From Aldrovandia affinis (lineage: Eukaryota; Chordata; Actinopteri; Notacanthiformes; Halosauridae), in NCBI GenBank assembly GCA_029706075.1, contig JAINUG010000382.1, positions 1 to 64,000 on the forward strand: DNA of 64,000 nt, in the 5' to 3' direction. Of the stretch, positions 1-11,290 are shown in pieces (the first letter of the stretch is position 1; each line of letters opens with the position of its first letter). The notes beneath the pieces are model-generated. The model made no database searches and had not been told where the DNA came from. It saw only the letters and a list, made by a program, of their open reading frames with translations. Position numbers and translations under genes: made by a program.

Positions 1-89
1 AATCAATAGGTTTTTTTGTCTGACACACATAGTTTACTATCAGATTAAAGTTGGTCTATTTGTGAATTTCATCGACTATGAGATGTGTC

Positions 90-260
90 CTATAGGAGGA
101 GGCGCCGGGGTTTGGTTTTGAAAATGTTTATCACCTCATCATAATCTAGATCTCTCTCAAAGGTTAAGAGGCTGAGAGAGTTCAGGCGAGCAGTGAGCAT
201 GTAACTTCTGTTCGCGGTCTTGATTCGGTTGACGCTTGAAAAAAGACGCTCAACAGTAGG
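90..260 (-). pseudogene. hAT transposase C-terminal dimerisation domain, remnant
   Basis: The minus-strand frame ending at a TAG at 90-92 reads a typical hAT C-terminal stretch: a VERLFSSVNRIK motif near position 254, then TARLNSLSLLTFERDLDY. In this superfamily the region mediates transposase dimerisation. The frame is closed just upstream by an in-frame stop at about 263-265, and more distant N-terminal parts (roughly 266-520) cannot be followed in one frame, so this is a dead transposon tail. No terminal inverted repeats were recognised. The assignment to hAT rests on the ERLFS...LNSLSLLTF pattern only. Confidence 0.7.
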
Positions 261-548
261 CTACAGGTTGTCATTGGCGGGGTGATCAAGACCCTACTGC
301 TCTCGTGCCTGTTGCATGCCTGCTGAATGTGTTTCCAGTCGCTATAACCACGATGCCTCTGCTGTGTCCCCAAGTCCAAAATTCTGTATTCCAGCCATTT
401 GAATTTGTGCTACCAGTGCGACGCAAAACTACGGGACTCACTGTCCAAGGATAACATTGCAAAGTCGGTTGCGTTGGCAGCTCATTTATTGAGGCTAAAT
501 CCTAGGGGGGGTAGTGGAGGGTGAATCTGGCTCTGGTGAGTAGTATTC

Positions 549-558
549 GCGCGCGCGC

Positions 559-599
<41 letters not shown>
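549..599. repeat. (GC)n(CA)n microsatellite
   Basis: A short alternating GC run (549-560) passes directly into about nineteen CA dinucleotides. Alternating purine-pyrimidine tracts of this kind are common in fish intergenic DNA. Confidence 0.95.
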
Positions 600-601
<2 letters not shown>

Positions 602-756
602 TGCTGGTATCACGAAGGGCTTTCTATGTGTTTACATTGTGAATCACAGCTTTATTGTAATGCTTTACTGCATTTTATTCTTGCCGTGTAAAAATGAAAG
701 AAAGCTGAATTGATTATTATTTGATCAACAGATGTGTACCACAGTAATAACGTGTA

Positions 757-1010
757 CTCTATGGGACGTATTGGATGTGTATGCAAACGTGTAGAAAGTA
801 GTCTGAATCAGAACCAAACGCGGTGTACAGGATGCGTTCAGGTCACGGTCACACAGGTCACGGTCAATTAAGTTAAATCACTGCGATCAATTCATTTCAT
901 TTTGTTTTGCTTACAATGCTCCCATCTGCTGGTTTCATGAGGCATAACACTCGTCTGCTCAAAAGTGTACAAACAAATATAATTTTAACCAGTTTAAGAA
1001 AAAAGCAATT
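757..1010. repeat. MHC-unit 3' flank, copy A (paralogous to 43008-43231)
   Basis: This non-coding block begins TACTCTATGGGACGTATTGG and is colinear with 43008-43231, with scattered substitutions and a small insertion of GGTCACGG-type sequence. It marks the 3' end of the duplicated MHC class I unit. I see no gene between 266 and 1090. Confidence 0.8.
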
Positions 1011-1091
1011 TTTATGTACATACCATTTCCGCCAAACCATGATCCTACGGTTTCTGTTTGACAATTGGAGCTCTATTAGCCACTAAATATG

Positions 1092-1452
1092 TGATGTCCG
1101 GACAAGGACCCAGGCGCAGACCAGGATAAGGCAGTAAAGGAACGTTTAATGATCAAGCAAGGTTCAAAAGCCGATAGTCAGAGTCAGATAAGGTACAAAA
1201 TCGAAATCCAAAAGAGTAATCAAATAGGCAGTCCACAAATCAAAAACCAAATAATCAGAAGGGCAAACAAACAAAATCAGAAGGCAAACTCGAAGTCAAA
1301 CAAAAGGGGTGTCTCGGAAAATACGAACAAACTCTGGCTTACACACAATCGGCACAGTTAATGATGATCAATGTTCTGACAAATACTGAGAGCAGACACG
1401 AAACTTAAATACAAGCGGGGAAGGGAAACACAATAGGAATCAGGTGTGACTG
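1092..1452. repeat. LTR-like interspersed repeat, truncated
   Basis: It starts TGATGTCCGGACAAGGACCC and runs through an A-rich part with the repeated wording typical of fish repeats (CAAGGTTCAAAAGCC, CAGGTGTGACTGGG). Short ORFs here are compositional. Its final 30 bases recur at 2341-2371, so part of it was included in a local duplication. The exact ends and class are uncertain. Confidence 0.45.
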
Positions 1453-1700
1453 GGACGTGAATGAAACGTAATAATGAGAAAATAATAAAATACAAAAACA
1501 AACGTTGCAAAACACAACAAAATATACATATGTAGTCATAGCACATTTGAGTATGTCTAGATGTAAAACATCATTAATTATTATTGCCATAAGAATTATG
1601 TATGAATCTTTGAAATGTTTAGTGGAGTTAACACACACACATATATACATTATTCCTCTCTTACACTGAATCCAGGCATGTGTTCTTAAAATAATGTTTT
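1425..1700. repeat. Direct repeat of MHC 3' flank, copy 1 (others at 2341-3100 and 51412-52340)
   Basis: The segment with AAACGTAATAATGAGAAA, then CATATGTAGTCATA...GAGTATGTCTAGATG and a CCTCTCTTACACTGAATCC end, occurs three times. Copies are here, at about 2858-3096 with an extra 490 bp inserted before it, and at 51412-52340 in the gene B unit, where a solo LTR interrupts it. Confidence 0.75.
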
Positions 1701-1915
1701 TCTGGCAAGGTGGAGCTCAGTAAATCTGAAAGGGTGGCATGTTGAAATGAAAAAATTGATTTGATTAGGTTTGAATGTTTAGGACGATCTACCTATTTGC
1801 AAAGTATTTAGCCCAAATTTCTTTCGCTTATAAATCTGTAAAGACCCGCTGTGGGTGTTGCCCTGACGTCGCCTGACGCGAGCGTTTGCAGGTCATGGTT
1901 CTAACTTGCGCTCAC

Positions 1916-2145
1916 CCTCTCCATTCCCTCCCTCTCTACACCTCCTTCCCCATCTCTGTCTGCCCCCGCAGCAGCATTGATCCTCTCCATCTCCTCTTCG
2001 TTTTTCGTAGCGCTGTGGCATCCTGGCTCGCGGCTTCGCCGTCGCCTCCAGGTGAGGACGCCAATGACGACGATGAGCAGAACAGCGATCAGAGGTGTGA
2101 GCGATGCTCCTAATATGAGTGCAACGTTCGGCCCCGGCTGAGACT
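1916..2145 (-). CDS. MHC class I gene A, transmembrane and cytoplasmic exon
   Basis: The exon begins after a CTACAG acceptor with 2 bases completing a phase-1 codon. It encodes a short connecting peptide (ESQPGPN), then a hydrophobic helix (VALILGASLTPLIAVLL and on to VLTW), a basic stop-transfer patch (RRRRSREPG) and an acidic tail of about 40 residues. A GTGAGC donor follows at 1914-1915. If that donor is not used the frame ends four codons later. Length (230 nt) and sequence match gene B's exon at 52572-52801. It lies 15 kb from the alpha3 exon because of transposon insertions in the intron. Identification as a class I TM exon is by position, phase and topology, and it is strengthened by the identical arrangement in gene B. 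Confidence 0.8.
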
Positions 2146-2162
2146 CTGTAGGAAGAACATTC

Positions 2163-2318
2163 CATTTAGATTTACATTTTAGCCATTTAGCAGACGCTCT
2201 TAACCAGAGCAACTTACACAGATTACATTTCTTTACATGCAATTCATTTATACAGCTGAATATTTTACTGAAGCAATTCAGGTTAAGGACCTTGCTCAAG
2301 GGTGCAATGGCAGTGCAG
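2163..2318. repeat. Ubiquitous teleost interspersed repeat (CAGACGCTCTTA family)
   Basis: TTTAGCAGACGCTCTTAACC followed by GAGCAACTTACACAGATTAC and AAGGACCTTGCTCAAGGG is a very common fish repeat. A shorter copy sits at the same intron position in gene B (52818-52918), so its insertion predates the duplication. In gene B it is cut short after CATGCAATTAATTTATGCAG. Confidence 0.75.
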
Positions 2319-3104
2319 TTATGTCCGTCTACTGCATAACTGGGAAACACAATAGGAATCAGGTGTGACTGGGAGGGAAGAAGGGCAAGAACACAAGTGA
2401 GAACGATAGGGATCACTAATACGATAAGGAGGGGAGACAAAAGACACGGACTGGGAAGCACATAAACACACAGAAATAAAACGACCTGGAATAGCAGGTA
2501 GACACGTGCACAGTTCGAAGGGGAGGAGAGCAAAGGAAAGGATCTGCATGCAGGTAAAGCTAAAAGAGAGAAGCGTACAGGGATAGGATAACGAGAGAGA
2601 ATGATAGCAGTAGATAGAAGCGTGAGATAATTAGTAATTAGTAATGTTAGTAACTTAATCTAAATCCCTAATGTTAGTAGATGAGTACTATATACATCTA
2701 ACTAATATATACAGAATGTTAGAAAGAAAGAAGGAAGTAAACGAGACAGGAAAATAAAGCAGAAAACCTGTAAAGTGGAAATCACCCGAATAGTGCAATA
2801 ACAAAGACGAGGAGTGGATTCTCGAAAAACAAGGAACACAGACAGACGGGGAAACAGACGTGAATGAAACGTAATAATGAGAAATTAATAAAATACAAAA
2901 ACAAACGTTGCAAAACATAACAAAATATACATATGTAGTCATATAGCACATTTGAGTATGTCTAGATGTAAAACATATCATTAATTATTATTGCCATAAG
3001 AATTATGTATGAATCTTTGAAATGCCAGTGGAGTTAACACACACACATATATACATTATTCCTCTCTTACACTGAATCCAGGCATGTGTTCTTAAATCAG
3101 AGCT

Positions 3105-3720
3105 CACCTTGCAGATGGCTGCCAGTTCTCCACTGCTGTGCTTCAAACGCTGTTGTACTATAGGGCTACAAAGCACACCCCCACTGGTTGCTCACCAGCA
3201 TCCCTCATGCTAGGCCAGGAGCTACAGCTTCCCCTGGACAGGCTCCGACCTCACACAGCTCCTGCCTCCCCTGCTTCTGCTCACAGCACGGTCTCCTCTC
3301 GCCAGTGGCGGATGAAACAGAGCTATGACACGTACAGGAGGGTGAAAGCGCCCAACTTTGCCACCTCAGACTGGGTCAGAATTAGACGACTCCATCGTGA
3401 TCACAAGCTCAGCTACTTTTGGTCATCACCTATACAGATCCACAGTCAATCGGGCCTGCCATGTTCCGCCTTACTGATGGTTCCAGGTGGCACGTAAGCC
3501 ATCTCTGCAAGGTGCCTAACCCCCCAGCCTTCTCCGCAGAGTGGCTGGATGCATCAGCTTCCCTGCCGCCCACCACAGGGGTTGGAGCCCCTGACATGCA
3601 GCCTCCTGCAGAAGTGCCTCATTCACGGCCGGTGCGAGTTCGCTCCCGGCCTGACCGTTTCAGGGATTTGTCACTGAGTTTCACTCTTGAATGTTTAAAA
3701 AAAATACTGTTCATTGTGTT
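3105..3720 (+). pseudogene. Ty3/gypsy integrase C-terminal remnant
   Basis: The plus strand encodes an integrase tail: LLYYRATKHTPTGCSPASLM (the NYR.T.H..TG.SP.ELL block), a basic linker with WRMKQSYD, and SDWVRIRR..HKLSYFW (the GD.V..R core). A frame change near 3420-3440 leads on to a FRLTDGSRWHVSHL segment and an Arg-rich end. Integrase joins retrotransposon cDNA to host DNA. Nothing of gag, protease or reverse transcriptase is present upstream, so the element is 5'-truncated. Confidence 0.8.
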
Positions 3721-3891
3721 GGTTGATTCATGTACGGTATCACTGGCTCGCATGTCTTAGTGTAGCCTACCGTTGTATCTTGATTACTGTTCAGTGGTAA
3801 ACTTTCTCTGCACATGCTTCAGTACACACTGTTCAATGTCTCATGGTTGTTCTCTGTGCAGTGTATCTCTGTGCAAGTTATTTTCCTCGGA

Positions 3892-4090
3892 AGGGGGGAG
3901 AAATGTTATGTCCGTCTACTGCAGCATCTACGGTAAGGCTGGACCATGTGGTTGCTACGCATGCGGTAGGGGGTGGAGCCATAAACTCATGTGGGTGTCA
4001 TGGCTATATAAAGCAATAAAGCAAAAAGCTACTAAATGCAAACGTGGTGTCCCAGTTCTCTCCTTCAACCATAATAAGTGCTCCACCTGG
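3892..4090 (+). mobile_element. Gypsy polypurine tract and 3' LTR
   Basis: A purine run (AAGGGGGGAGAAA, 3892-3903) immediately precedes TGTTATGTCCGTCTACTGCA, as expected for a polypurine tract and LTR start. The LTR-like sequence contains a TATATAAAG promoter-like box near 4004. The 3' end is uncertain. The first 19 bases recur at about 2318-2336. Confidence 0.6.
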
Positions 4091-4277
4091 GAATTGAACC
4101 AGCAACCTCTGAGTTCTTTTCATAGAGGAGAGATCTGATATTGCATCTTGGGTAAGATTCTCAATACAAAACCATCGCCAAAATTGGTTTCTTTCGCTAA
4201 ATTTTCGAATACAAGAAAAATAACAAGTGAAACTCTTTCAACATTTTCCCCAAATCCTTAGATAACATTTATGACAG

Positions 4278-7200
4278 CCCATTTATCCCCGCGGGTAACT
4301 AAAGTTGCCGAAGTCTCTACCACTCTTTTTCCATCTGTGAATATTTTTTGGATGACTATACATGCTTTAAAAACAACTGGCATGCAAGTAGACAACTTTA
4401 GGAAAAGTTTTAATCAAGTTCCTTCCTGTTATGTGGTGGTGTTTACTTCCTGCTGCAATTTCTGTGAGGCATAGCAGAGGTGAAGCTCCCAAAACTAAGG
4501 TAAAATGTAAGTAGTTAACAAGTATTTTTTGTTGATATTTTTGTAGCTTCCTATTAAGCAACATCTCTAGTAACAGCCAACATAAAGACATTTTAGCTAA
4601 ATTAGATTAGATTCGTTTTTTGTATATTTACTCTGAAATGCACCCGGCAGCTAAAGTGGCCGGTGGGCAAATCCCTTGTAAGTACATAGTCAATGTGTTA
4701 ATGAGGCATACTGTATCAAGGAAAGTAGTAGGCCTATACAGTATAATGGCTAGTTTATATAGTATAGATATGAGCAGACAAGTAAATAATGTAGAAATAA
4801 AAACATTATTTTTCACTAATTATATATTACTTACTTTTACTTTAGCAGATGTTTTGAGAATCCTTTACGATGATGATCCCCAACAGACTATCACAGTTGT
4901 GCCAGACTCTGAGAAAAATGCTCTTGACACAGACTGTGACAGTGATGACTCTGACAATGAAACAACTGGTGATTACAGACGCCTACCATCAAGGTTGCTC
5001 AAGGGACAAGGTTCCACCTCTGCCATTGAGGTTTTATTGCCTTTAGTTCCAGGTACTGATGAAGTACATACAGAGCCAGCTACTGATGAGGCACATACTA
5101 CAGAGCCAGATACCGATGCAGACTCTCATGCCACTGAAGATAATGTGGTTACACAGTCAGAAGAGATAGTCCACGCTGCAGACAATGATGAATACAGTCC
5201 ACCAACCAAAAAAAGTGCACATTACAAGCAGCCAAAAACAAAGACCGGAAATTCACAGTACCAAAGAAGAAGTTTAGAGGTTGTCACATTCCTCCCTTTA
5301 AACCTAAAACAATGAACCCTATTGTAACCTCAAATGATCCTGCAGAGATTTTTCTCACATTTTACCCTAAAGCTCTGCGTGATATTAACGTTGGAATGTC
5401 AAATATGTATTCCACACAGAAAGGTAAAGGCTCACTCAATCTGGGGGAAGATGAGCTGCTCACATTCTATGGCATACTTTTGACCTCTGGTTACAACCCT
5501 GATCCACGTCGGCGTTTCTCTGGTCAGAAGATGAAGATCTCTCCAATCCCAGAATAAAAGCAGCCATGCGCAGAAACAGGTTCGATGACATCATGGCTTC
5601 TGTTAATTACAGATAACCCTTTCTTCAAGGTATGTCCAATTTTTGAGGAGCTCAATAAAGTCAACAAAGAAGTGCCAATTGTGCAACATCTGTCTGTGGA
5701 TGAGATGATGATCGAGTACTTCGGCAGACATGGATGTAAGCAGTTTATCAAGGGAAAGCCAATATGCTTTGGGTACAAGATATGGAGTCTTGCATCATCA
5801 CCTGGCTTTGTCTATCAGATGGAGCCATATGCAGGGGACTACACATGGCTGACTGGAACTGGACTGGGTCAAGGACCGAGTGCTGTTCTTAGCTTGGCTG
5901 AGAGAGCCAATGTCCCACCTGGATGCAAATTTTACCACGATAATCTCTTTACAAGTTTGTCATTAATTGATGAGATGTGCAAGAGGGGCTAGGGAAGCTG
6001 TGGCACAGTCCGTGAAAACCATCTCTTTGGTGCTCCGCTGACACCATCTCTGGGTTTCAAGACAAAGAAGGCAGGAGAATATGAATCCCTTGTTGAAAAA
6101 TGAACATTTTTTGTCAGATGGAATGACAACAGTGTGGTTACTGTCGTGACAAACATGGGAAAAACACCAGAGTCAATGGTCAGTGTTAAAAGATGGAACA
6201 AAAAGAAACATACCATGGAAGTCCCACCCCAGCCAACATGTATTAGCCACTATAACATGCATATGGGAGGTGTTGATTTACTAAGGTGTGGCACGTTACA
6301 GGATCAGCATCCGATCAAAAAAGTAGTGGTGGCCAATCTTCAGCTGAGCAATGAACAGTGCAATGGTCAACAGTTGGTATTATTAGTCTAGTTGCCCAAA
6401 GTCTTCTGCAACGCCATGGGCAAAAGCCACGTGGGCATGGCAGAAAGTCAAGTTTTGCACTGCAGATCATTGATGCTGTGAGATTCGACAACAGCAAACA
6501 CTATACAAAGTACCAGAGGTGCCGAAGGTGTGACGGGCGCACTGCTATTGCATGCGAGAAATGCGATGTTCCATTGCACGTTGAATGTTTCAAGGGTTTC
6601 CACACTGGGAACTGAGAAAGTTCTTAAAAAGTCACTTAACACAGGACATTTGTACTGAATTTGAATAATTGTTAAAAGGAGGATGTAAGAAATTAGACAG
6701 AATGTGTTACAACGATGTACATGTTCAAATGGCTGATCTAATGGCCCAGTTGTTGGCTTTTTATAATAGTTTATGCATTTCTGATTTTGTTTTGGCACAC
6801 CACATGATTAGAATACATGAAAAAATATGAAAAACATGAATATGATCAGTTTGATTAAAATGGCAGTGTTCTGTCTGTTTTTAGAACAAAGGTATTTGAT
6901 ATATTTAAAACAAAAAAGATTAATTAAGGGATGTTTCATATTTTTTAAATGGTTTTCTAATGTTTAAAAATATTGGTATTTAATTTTTAACAGGATCGGC
7001 CCTCTGATATGAGTTATGTTCCATAAAATTAGACGTTTTATGACTGGAATTCAGTTTATCCATGTTATTTTCAATGTTTTTTTGAGAAAAGTTACAGTTG
7101 GCTTCTTAAATATGATTTCATATTATATATATGTTACTTTATAACAAAGTTGTCATTCATCAAAGACACAATGTGCCTAAGATTCTCATTTTCACTATCA

Positions 7201-7386
7201 ATCTTGAACAAAATACACTAACATTGCATAGGGGTCCTTACAAGGTATGTGGCCGTACATTCAAATCATCATTACTTGAAAAATACCATTTAAAATAGCA
7301 AAAAAACTGCAGAACATGTTCATATGCAAGGATGTACACATGATTATATGCAAGAAATCTCTGGGAAAAATCCGGGCATTAATGGG
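4278..7386 (+). mobile_element. piggyBac-family element with degenerate inverted ends
   Basis: Coding remnants at 4848-6615 lie between CCCATTTATCCCCG (4278-4291) and CGGGCATTAATGGG (7373-7386), which are imperfect inverted repeats. No TTAA duplication is visible. The 0.75 kb after the coding part is AT-rich and without genes. Confidence 0.55.
4848..6615 (+). pseudogene. piggyBac transposase (PGBD/DDE_Tnp_1_7), broken
   Basis: An acidic N-terminus (DDDPQQ..., DCDSDDSDNE) precedes a core read over several frames. A NPIVTSNDPAEIFLTFYP segment lies at about 5315-5370 and LSVDEMMIEYFGRHG, with the first catalytic Asp, at about 5690-5740. FYHDNLFTS with a second Asp is near 5930, and YNMHMGGVDLLR with the third Asp is near 6250. 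A Cys-rich end (CRRCDGRTAIACEKCDVPLH) lies near 6510-6580. Known piggyBac transposases excise precisely at TTAA sites. At least four frame breaks or stops (5557, 5992, about 6100, about 6390) exclude function. Confidence 0.88.
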
Positions 7387-7399
7387 CTAAATCTCTGCT

Positions 7400-7862
7400 A
7401 AATCTGCATTTTTCCTTTCCAAGATTCAATCTTCTGCTTCTAATCCTCGTAAACTCTACTCTACGTTCTCCTCTCTCCTCACTCCTCCTCCTCCACCACC
7501 TCCCTCCTCTCTAACCGCGGTTGACTTTGCATCCTTCTTTCGTGAGAAGGTCGATGACATTCGCAACTCCTTCCCCCCATCCTCTCCCTCATCCAACCCT
7601 CCCTCACCCACCTCGCTACCTAAACCTCTTACCCCTCTGTCCTCCTTCTTGCCCCTCCCTGACTCGGACATCCATCAACTTGTTCACTCCCACTGTCCCA
7701 CCACCTGCCCTCTCGATCCCATTACTTCCCCCGTCTTCCAGTCCATTGCTATGGACATCCTCCCCTTTGTCTCCAATGTTATCAACTCCTCTCTTTCCAC
7801 TGGCTCTGTCCCCTCTTCCCTCAAAAGCGCCCATGTCGTCCCCCTCCTTAAAAAACCCTCTC
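7400..7862 (+). pseudogene. LINE ORF2 fragment, start of reverse transcriptase domain
   Basis: A Pro/Ser-rich stretch leads into DFASFFREKVDDIRNSFP and then CPLDPITSPVFQSIAMDILP, ending with HVVPLLKKPSL. This matches the region just before and including RT block 1 of L2/CR1-like fish LINEs. It is cut at both ends and stops exactly at a (TAA)n run. Confidence 0.7.
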
Positions 7863-8247
7863 TAATAATAATAATAATAATAATACATTTTATTTATGGG
7901 CGCCTTTCAAGGCTCTCAAGGACACCTTACAAAACATAGTAAAAACAACATGTCAAAACATTATAAAATTAACAAGGCAAAATCAGAGTAACAGATAAAC
8001 AACAATATATAACAGGTCAAACCAAATATGCCAAAGTGAAGAGGTGTGTTTTGAGACTGGATTTGAAAGTGGAGAGAGTGCCAATATTTCGAATGTTAGG
8101 TGGCAGAGAGTTCCAGAGGCAGGGTGCAGAACGGCTGAAGGCTCTAGATCCCATAGTGGTCAAGCGGGCAGAAGGTGTGACAAGTTGTCTGGCAGAGGAG
8201 GATCTGAGGCTACGGGAGGGAGTGTATGTAAGAAGGAGTTCAGAGAG
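7863..8247 (-). repeat. (TAA)n and reversed LINE 3'-tail sequence
   Basis: A (TAA)n run (7863-7883) is followed by TTTATTTATGGGCGCCTTTC and a GTGTTTTGAGACTGGATTTG segment with AGAGAGTTCCAGAGGCAGGG. The latter is a widespread fish repeat usually found in LINE 3' untranslated tails. Short ORFs here are not genes. Confidence 0.55.
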
Positions 8248-8805
8248 ATTAGATTAGATTAGATTAGATTCACTTTATTGTCATTGCCAGTGCAAACACA
8301 AAACAACGAAATTAAGGAGGGTCTAACCAGAAGTGCAAATAGCAGTTATGTACAACTATACAGTATAGACAGTAAGTGCAATAGTAAGTACACTCTAATA
8401 TACACTATGCAGGGTATACAGAGTTGGATGAGTGGAATAAATAGGTAAAGGTGCTATAGGGTAGTACATAATATACACATGAGAGCATGAGATATATACA
8501 TATATACATACATATACATGAGATACAGTACTACTGATACTATAGGTGGATTATATACACTATAAGGTAGATACATGAGATATGGGAGTTATATACATGA
8601 TTACAATATACAATATTACAGGTAGACTATGCTATGGATGTGGACTGTGCCCTGTGAGGTGGTGTGGAGTTCAGCAGTCTGACAGCTGAGGGGAAGAAGC
8701 TGTTCTTAGTCCTGTTGGTTCTGCCTGGGAGGCTGCGGTAGCGTGCCCCAAAGCGAGTGCCACGTAGGGGGATGAACAGTCCATGGTTGGGGTGAGAAGC
8801 GTCTC

Positions 8806-9100
8806 GTTCTGATTCAAGATTCAAGATTCAAGATTTTTTATTTGTCTCTGGCAATGACCGGCCAGTCTCATTCTTCTGACTGCTACTTTCTCACTCAGCC
8901 TTGGTAGCCCCCCATACAGATGCTTGTTGGTAACGTGCTCGTTCTGATTCAAGATTCAAGATTTTTTATTTGTCTCTGGCAATGACCGGCCAGTCTCATT
9001 CTTCTGACTGCTACTTTCTCACTCAGCCTTGGTAGCCCCCCATACAGATGCTTGTTGGTAACGTGCTCGTTCTGATTCAAGATTCAAGATTCAAGATTTT
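8806..9100. repeat. Tandem duplication (128-135 bp) inside the LINE tail
   Basis: The unit GTTCTGATTCAAGATTCAAG...TTGTTGGTAACGTGCTC occurs at 8806-8940 and 8941-9068, and a third copy starts at 9069 and diverges after TTTATTTGTC. Each unit starts with a variable number of GATTCAA repeats. It looks like serial insertion or slippage at the LINE 3' terminus. Confidence 0.8.
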
Positions 9101-9347
9101 TTATTTGTCACATACACACACGTAACAAGTGGCAATGCTCAACGAAAAAGTGCAAAAGGGCAACAGTACACAGTATTTACAGTAAAAGACAATAGAATTG
9201 AATTATTACAATAATTACAGCAACACAATATATATAATTATTACAATAATTACAGCAAGAGCTCTTATATAAAAAACAACACAATATATACAGTAAGAGC
9301 ACTTGGAAATGGAGGGGAAACCTACTATAAATTATGTGTAGTCATTA

Positions 9348-11290
9348 AGTGTGTGTGTGTGTGGGTGTGCATAAGAGGGGCAGTGTGTGTGTCTTGGTGG
9401 GGGCCCTGGTGAGGTCAGAGTTCACAGTCCTGATGGCCTGAGGGAAGAAACTCAGTCTCAGTCTCTCTGTTTTGGCAGCGTGACTACGGAGGCGCTTGCC
9501 TGACCGCAGCAGCTGAAACAGTCCGTTGTTGGGGTGGTGAGGATCCTTCATGATCCTGCAGACTCTGGTTCTGCACCTCCTGGTGTATAAGTCCTGCAGG
9601 GTCTACGCACTACTCTCTGCAGAGCCTTCCTGTCCTGAGCAGAGCTGTTGCCAAACCAGGCAGTGATGCTTCCGGTCAGGATGCTCTCTACACAAGGCCG
9701 TAACCATGGAGTCAACATTGGGGGGGACCAAATCAATTTATTTATATTTTTTATATCAGCTAGGCTATATATTGGGGGGGACATTTTGAGCATATCTGAA
9801 TATTGGGGGGGATGTGTCCCCCCCAATATATATGGTCGTTTCGGCCTTGTCTCTACAGCTCCAGAGTAGAAGGACTGAAGGATCCTCCGGGAGACTTTAA
9901 ATTTCCTCTGCTGCCTGAGGTGGTAAAGGCGCTGCCTCGCCTTTCTCACCAGAGTGTCAGTGTGTGCTGTCCATGTGAGATCCTCTGTGATGTGGACTCC
10001 CAGGTATTTATACCTGCTCACCCTCTCCACAGTGGTCCCATTAATCCCCAATGGTGAGTACATCCTCTGTTGTTGTGTCCTCCTAAAGTCCACAATCAGC
10101 TCCTTAGTTTTTGTGATATTCAGGAGGAGGCTGTTGTCTTGGCACCAGAGTGACAGATCAGCAACTTCCTCCAGGTAGGCCTTCTCGTCGTTGTTGGAGA
10201 TCAGGCCCACCACCACTGTGTCATCCGCAAACTTGATGATGGAGTTGGAGCTGGACCTGGCCACACAGTCATGTGTACAGGGAGTACAGTAGGGGCTGAG
10301 GACGCAACCCTGGGGGGATCCTGTGTTCAGGGTGAGGGGTTGGAGGTGTGTCTGCCCACCCTGACCACCTGGGGCCTGGCGGTCAGGAAGTCCAGGATCC
10401 AGGCACACAGGGGGTGTTCAGTCCCAGCTCAATCAACTTGCCAGCCAGTCTGGTGGGGACTATGGTGTTGAAAGCTGAACTATAATCAATGAACAGCAGT
10501 CTCACGTAGCCCCCTTCCGGCTGTCCAGATGAGTGTGGTATGCAGTACCTGGGAGACAGCATCATCCGTGGATCTGTTTGGACGATAAGCAAACTGCAGC
10601 GGGTCCATGGAGCAAGGGAGGAAGGCGCAGATGTATTCCTTAATCAGCCTCTCGAAGCATTTCATGACCACCGAGGTGAGGGCCACTGGTCGATAGTCAT
10701 TCAGGCATGCTGGAGAAGCATTCTTGGGCACAGGGACAATAGTGGATCTCTTGAAGCAGGCGGGGACCACAGACTCAGCCAGGGAGATGTTGAATATAGT
10801 GGTGAACACTGGAGCTAGCTGGTTAGCACAGGTCTTCAGTACTCGCCCAGATATGCTATCTGGACCAGCAGCTTTCCTGGTGTTCACCCTCGTTAGAGCC
10901 CTCCTCACACTGTGCTCGGTCACCGAGAGCGTGTGTACGTCCCCAGCGGTAGAACTCACTTCGGCTATGCTAGCAGTGTTGTTGTTTGCCGGCGAGCTAG
11001 CGCTGTTGTTGCTAGCCTCAAACCGTGCATAAAATGAGTTCAGGTCGTCCGCTAGGGATGCGTCGGCACTCACCATTGCGGGGGGTCTGCCCTGGTAGTC
11101 TGTTATAGTCCGTAGCCCCTGCCATAGGCGTCTGGTGTCGCGCTGCTCCATCTGCAACTCCACTCTGTCTCTGTACCTCCTCTTGGCCTCCTTCACCGCC
11201 CTTCTCAGTCCATAGGACGCTGCCTTGTGCTCATCCATGTTGCCGGATACAAGACCGGAGTTATAGGCAGCAGGGCGGGCATTCAAAGCG
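9348..11290 (-). pseudogene. LINE ORF2, reverse transcriptase half
   Basis: Minus-strand frames give TRKAAGPDSISGRVLK and STIVPVPKNA (RT blocks 1-2) near 10720-10870, and [10 protein letters not shown] with [16 protein letters not shown] near 10570-10680. [16 protein letters not shown] (palm Asp) is near 10440-10510, SPQGCVLSP near 10300, and IKFADDTVVV with the catalytic ADD box near 10220-10250. The C-terminal domain follows down to about 9350. At least four frame shifts separate these blocks, so the ORF is dead. Confidence 0.8.
9693..9849. mobile_element. hAT-type MITE with 8-bp TSD, inserted in LINE ORF
   Basis: The ends CAAGGCCGTAACC and GGTCGTTTCGGCCTTG are inverted repeats. They are flanked by TCTCTACA at 9685-9692 and again at 9850-9857. 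An 8-bp duplication fits hAT. The element plus one TSD copy is 165 bp, which is 55 codons, and no stop is introduced in the minus-strand LINE frame. Confidence 0.85.

Noticed and set aside
549..599. Possible Z-DNA regulatory element
   Set aside because: Alternating GC/CA repeats are common; nothing nearby suggests a promoter.
1901..2533. 210-codon minus-strand frame running through the TM exon
   Set aside because: Only 1916-2145 is exon; the upstream part is the interspersed repeat and LTR-like DNA that happens to be open and is excluded by the splice acceptor at 2146-2150.
4082..4112. GGTTCAATTCCC box-B-like word or primer-binding site after the gypsy LTR
   Set aside because: The LTR is the 3' one, so a primer-binding site is not expected here, and no box A or stem is seen.
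7456..7834. Gly/Glu-rich minus-strand ORFs
   Set aside because: Antisense shadows of the Pro/Ser-rich LINE coding strand.
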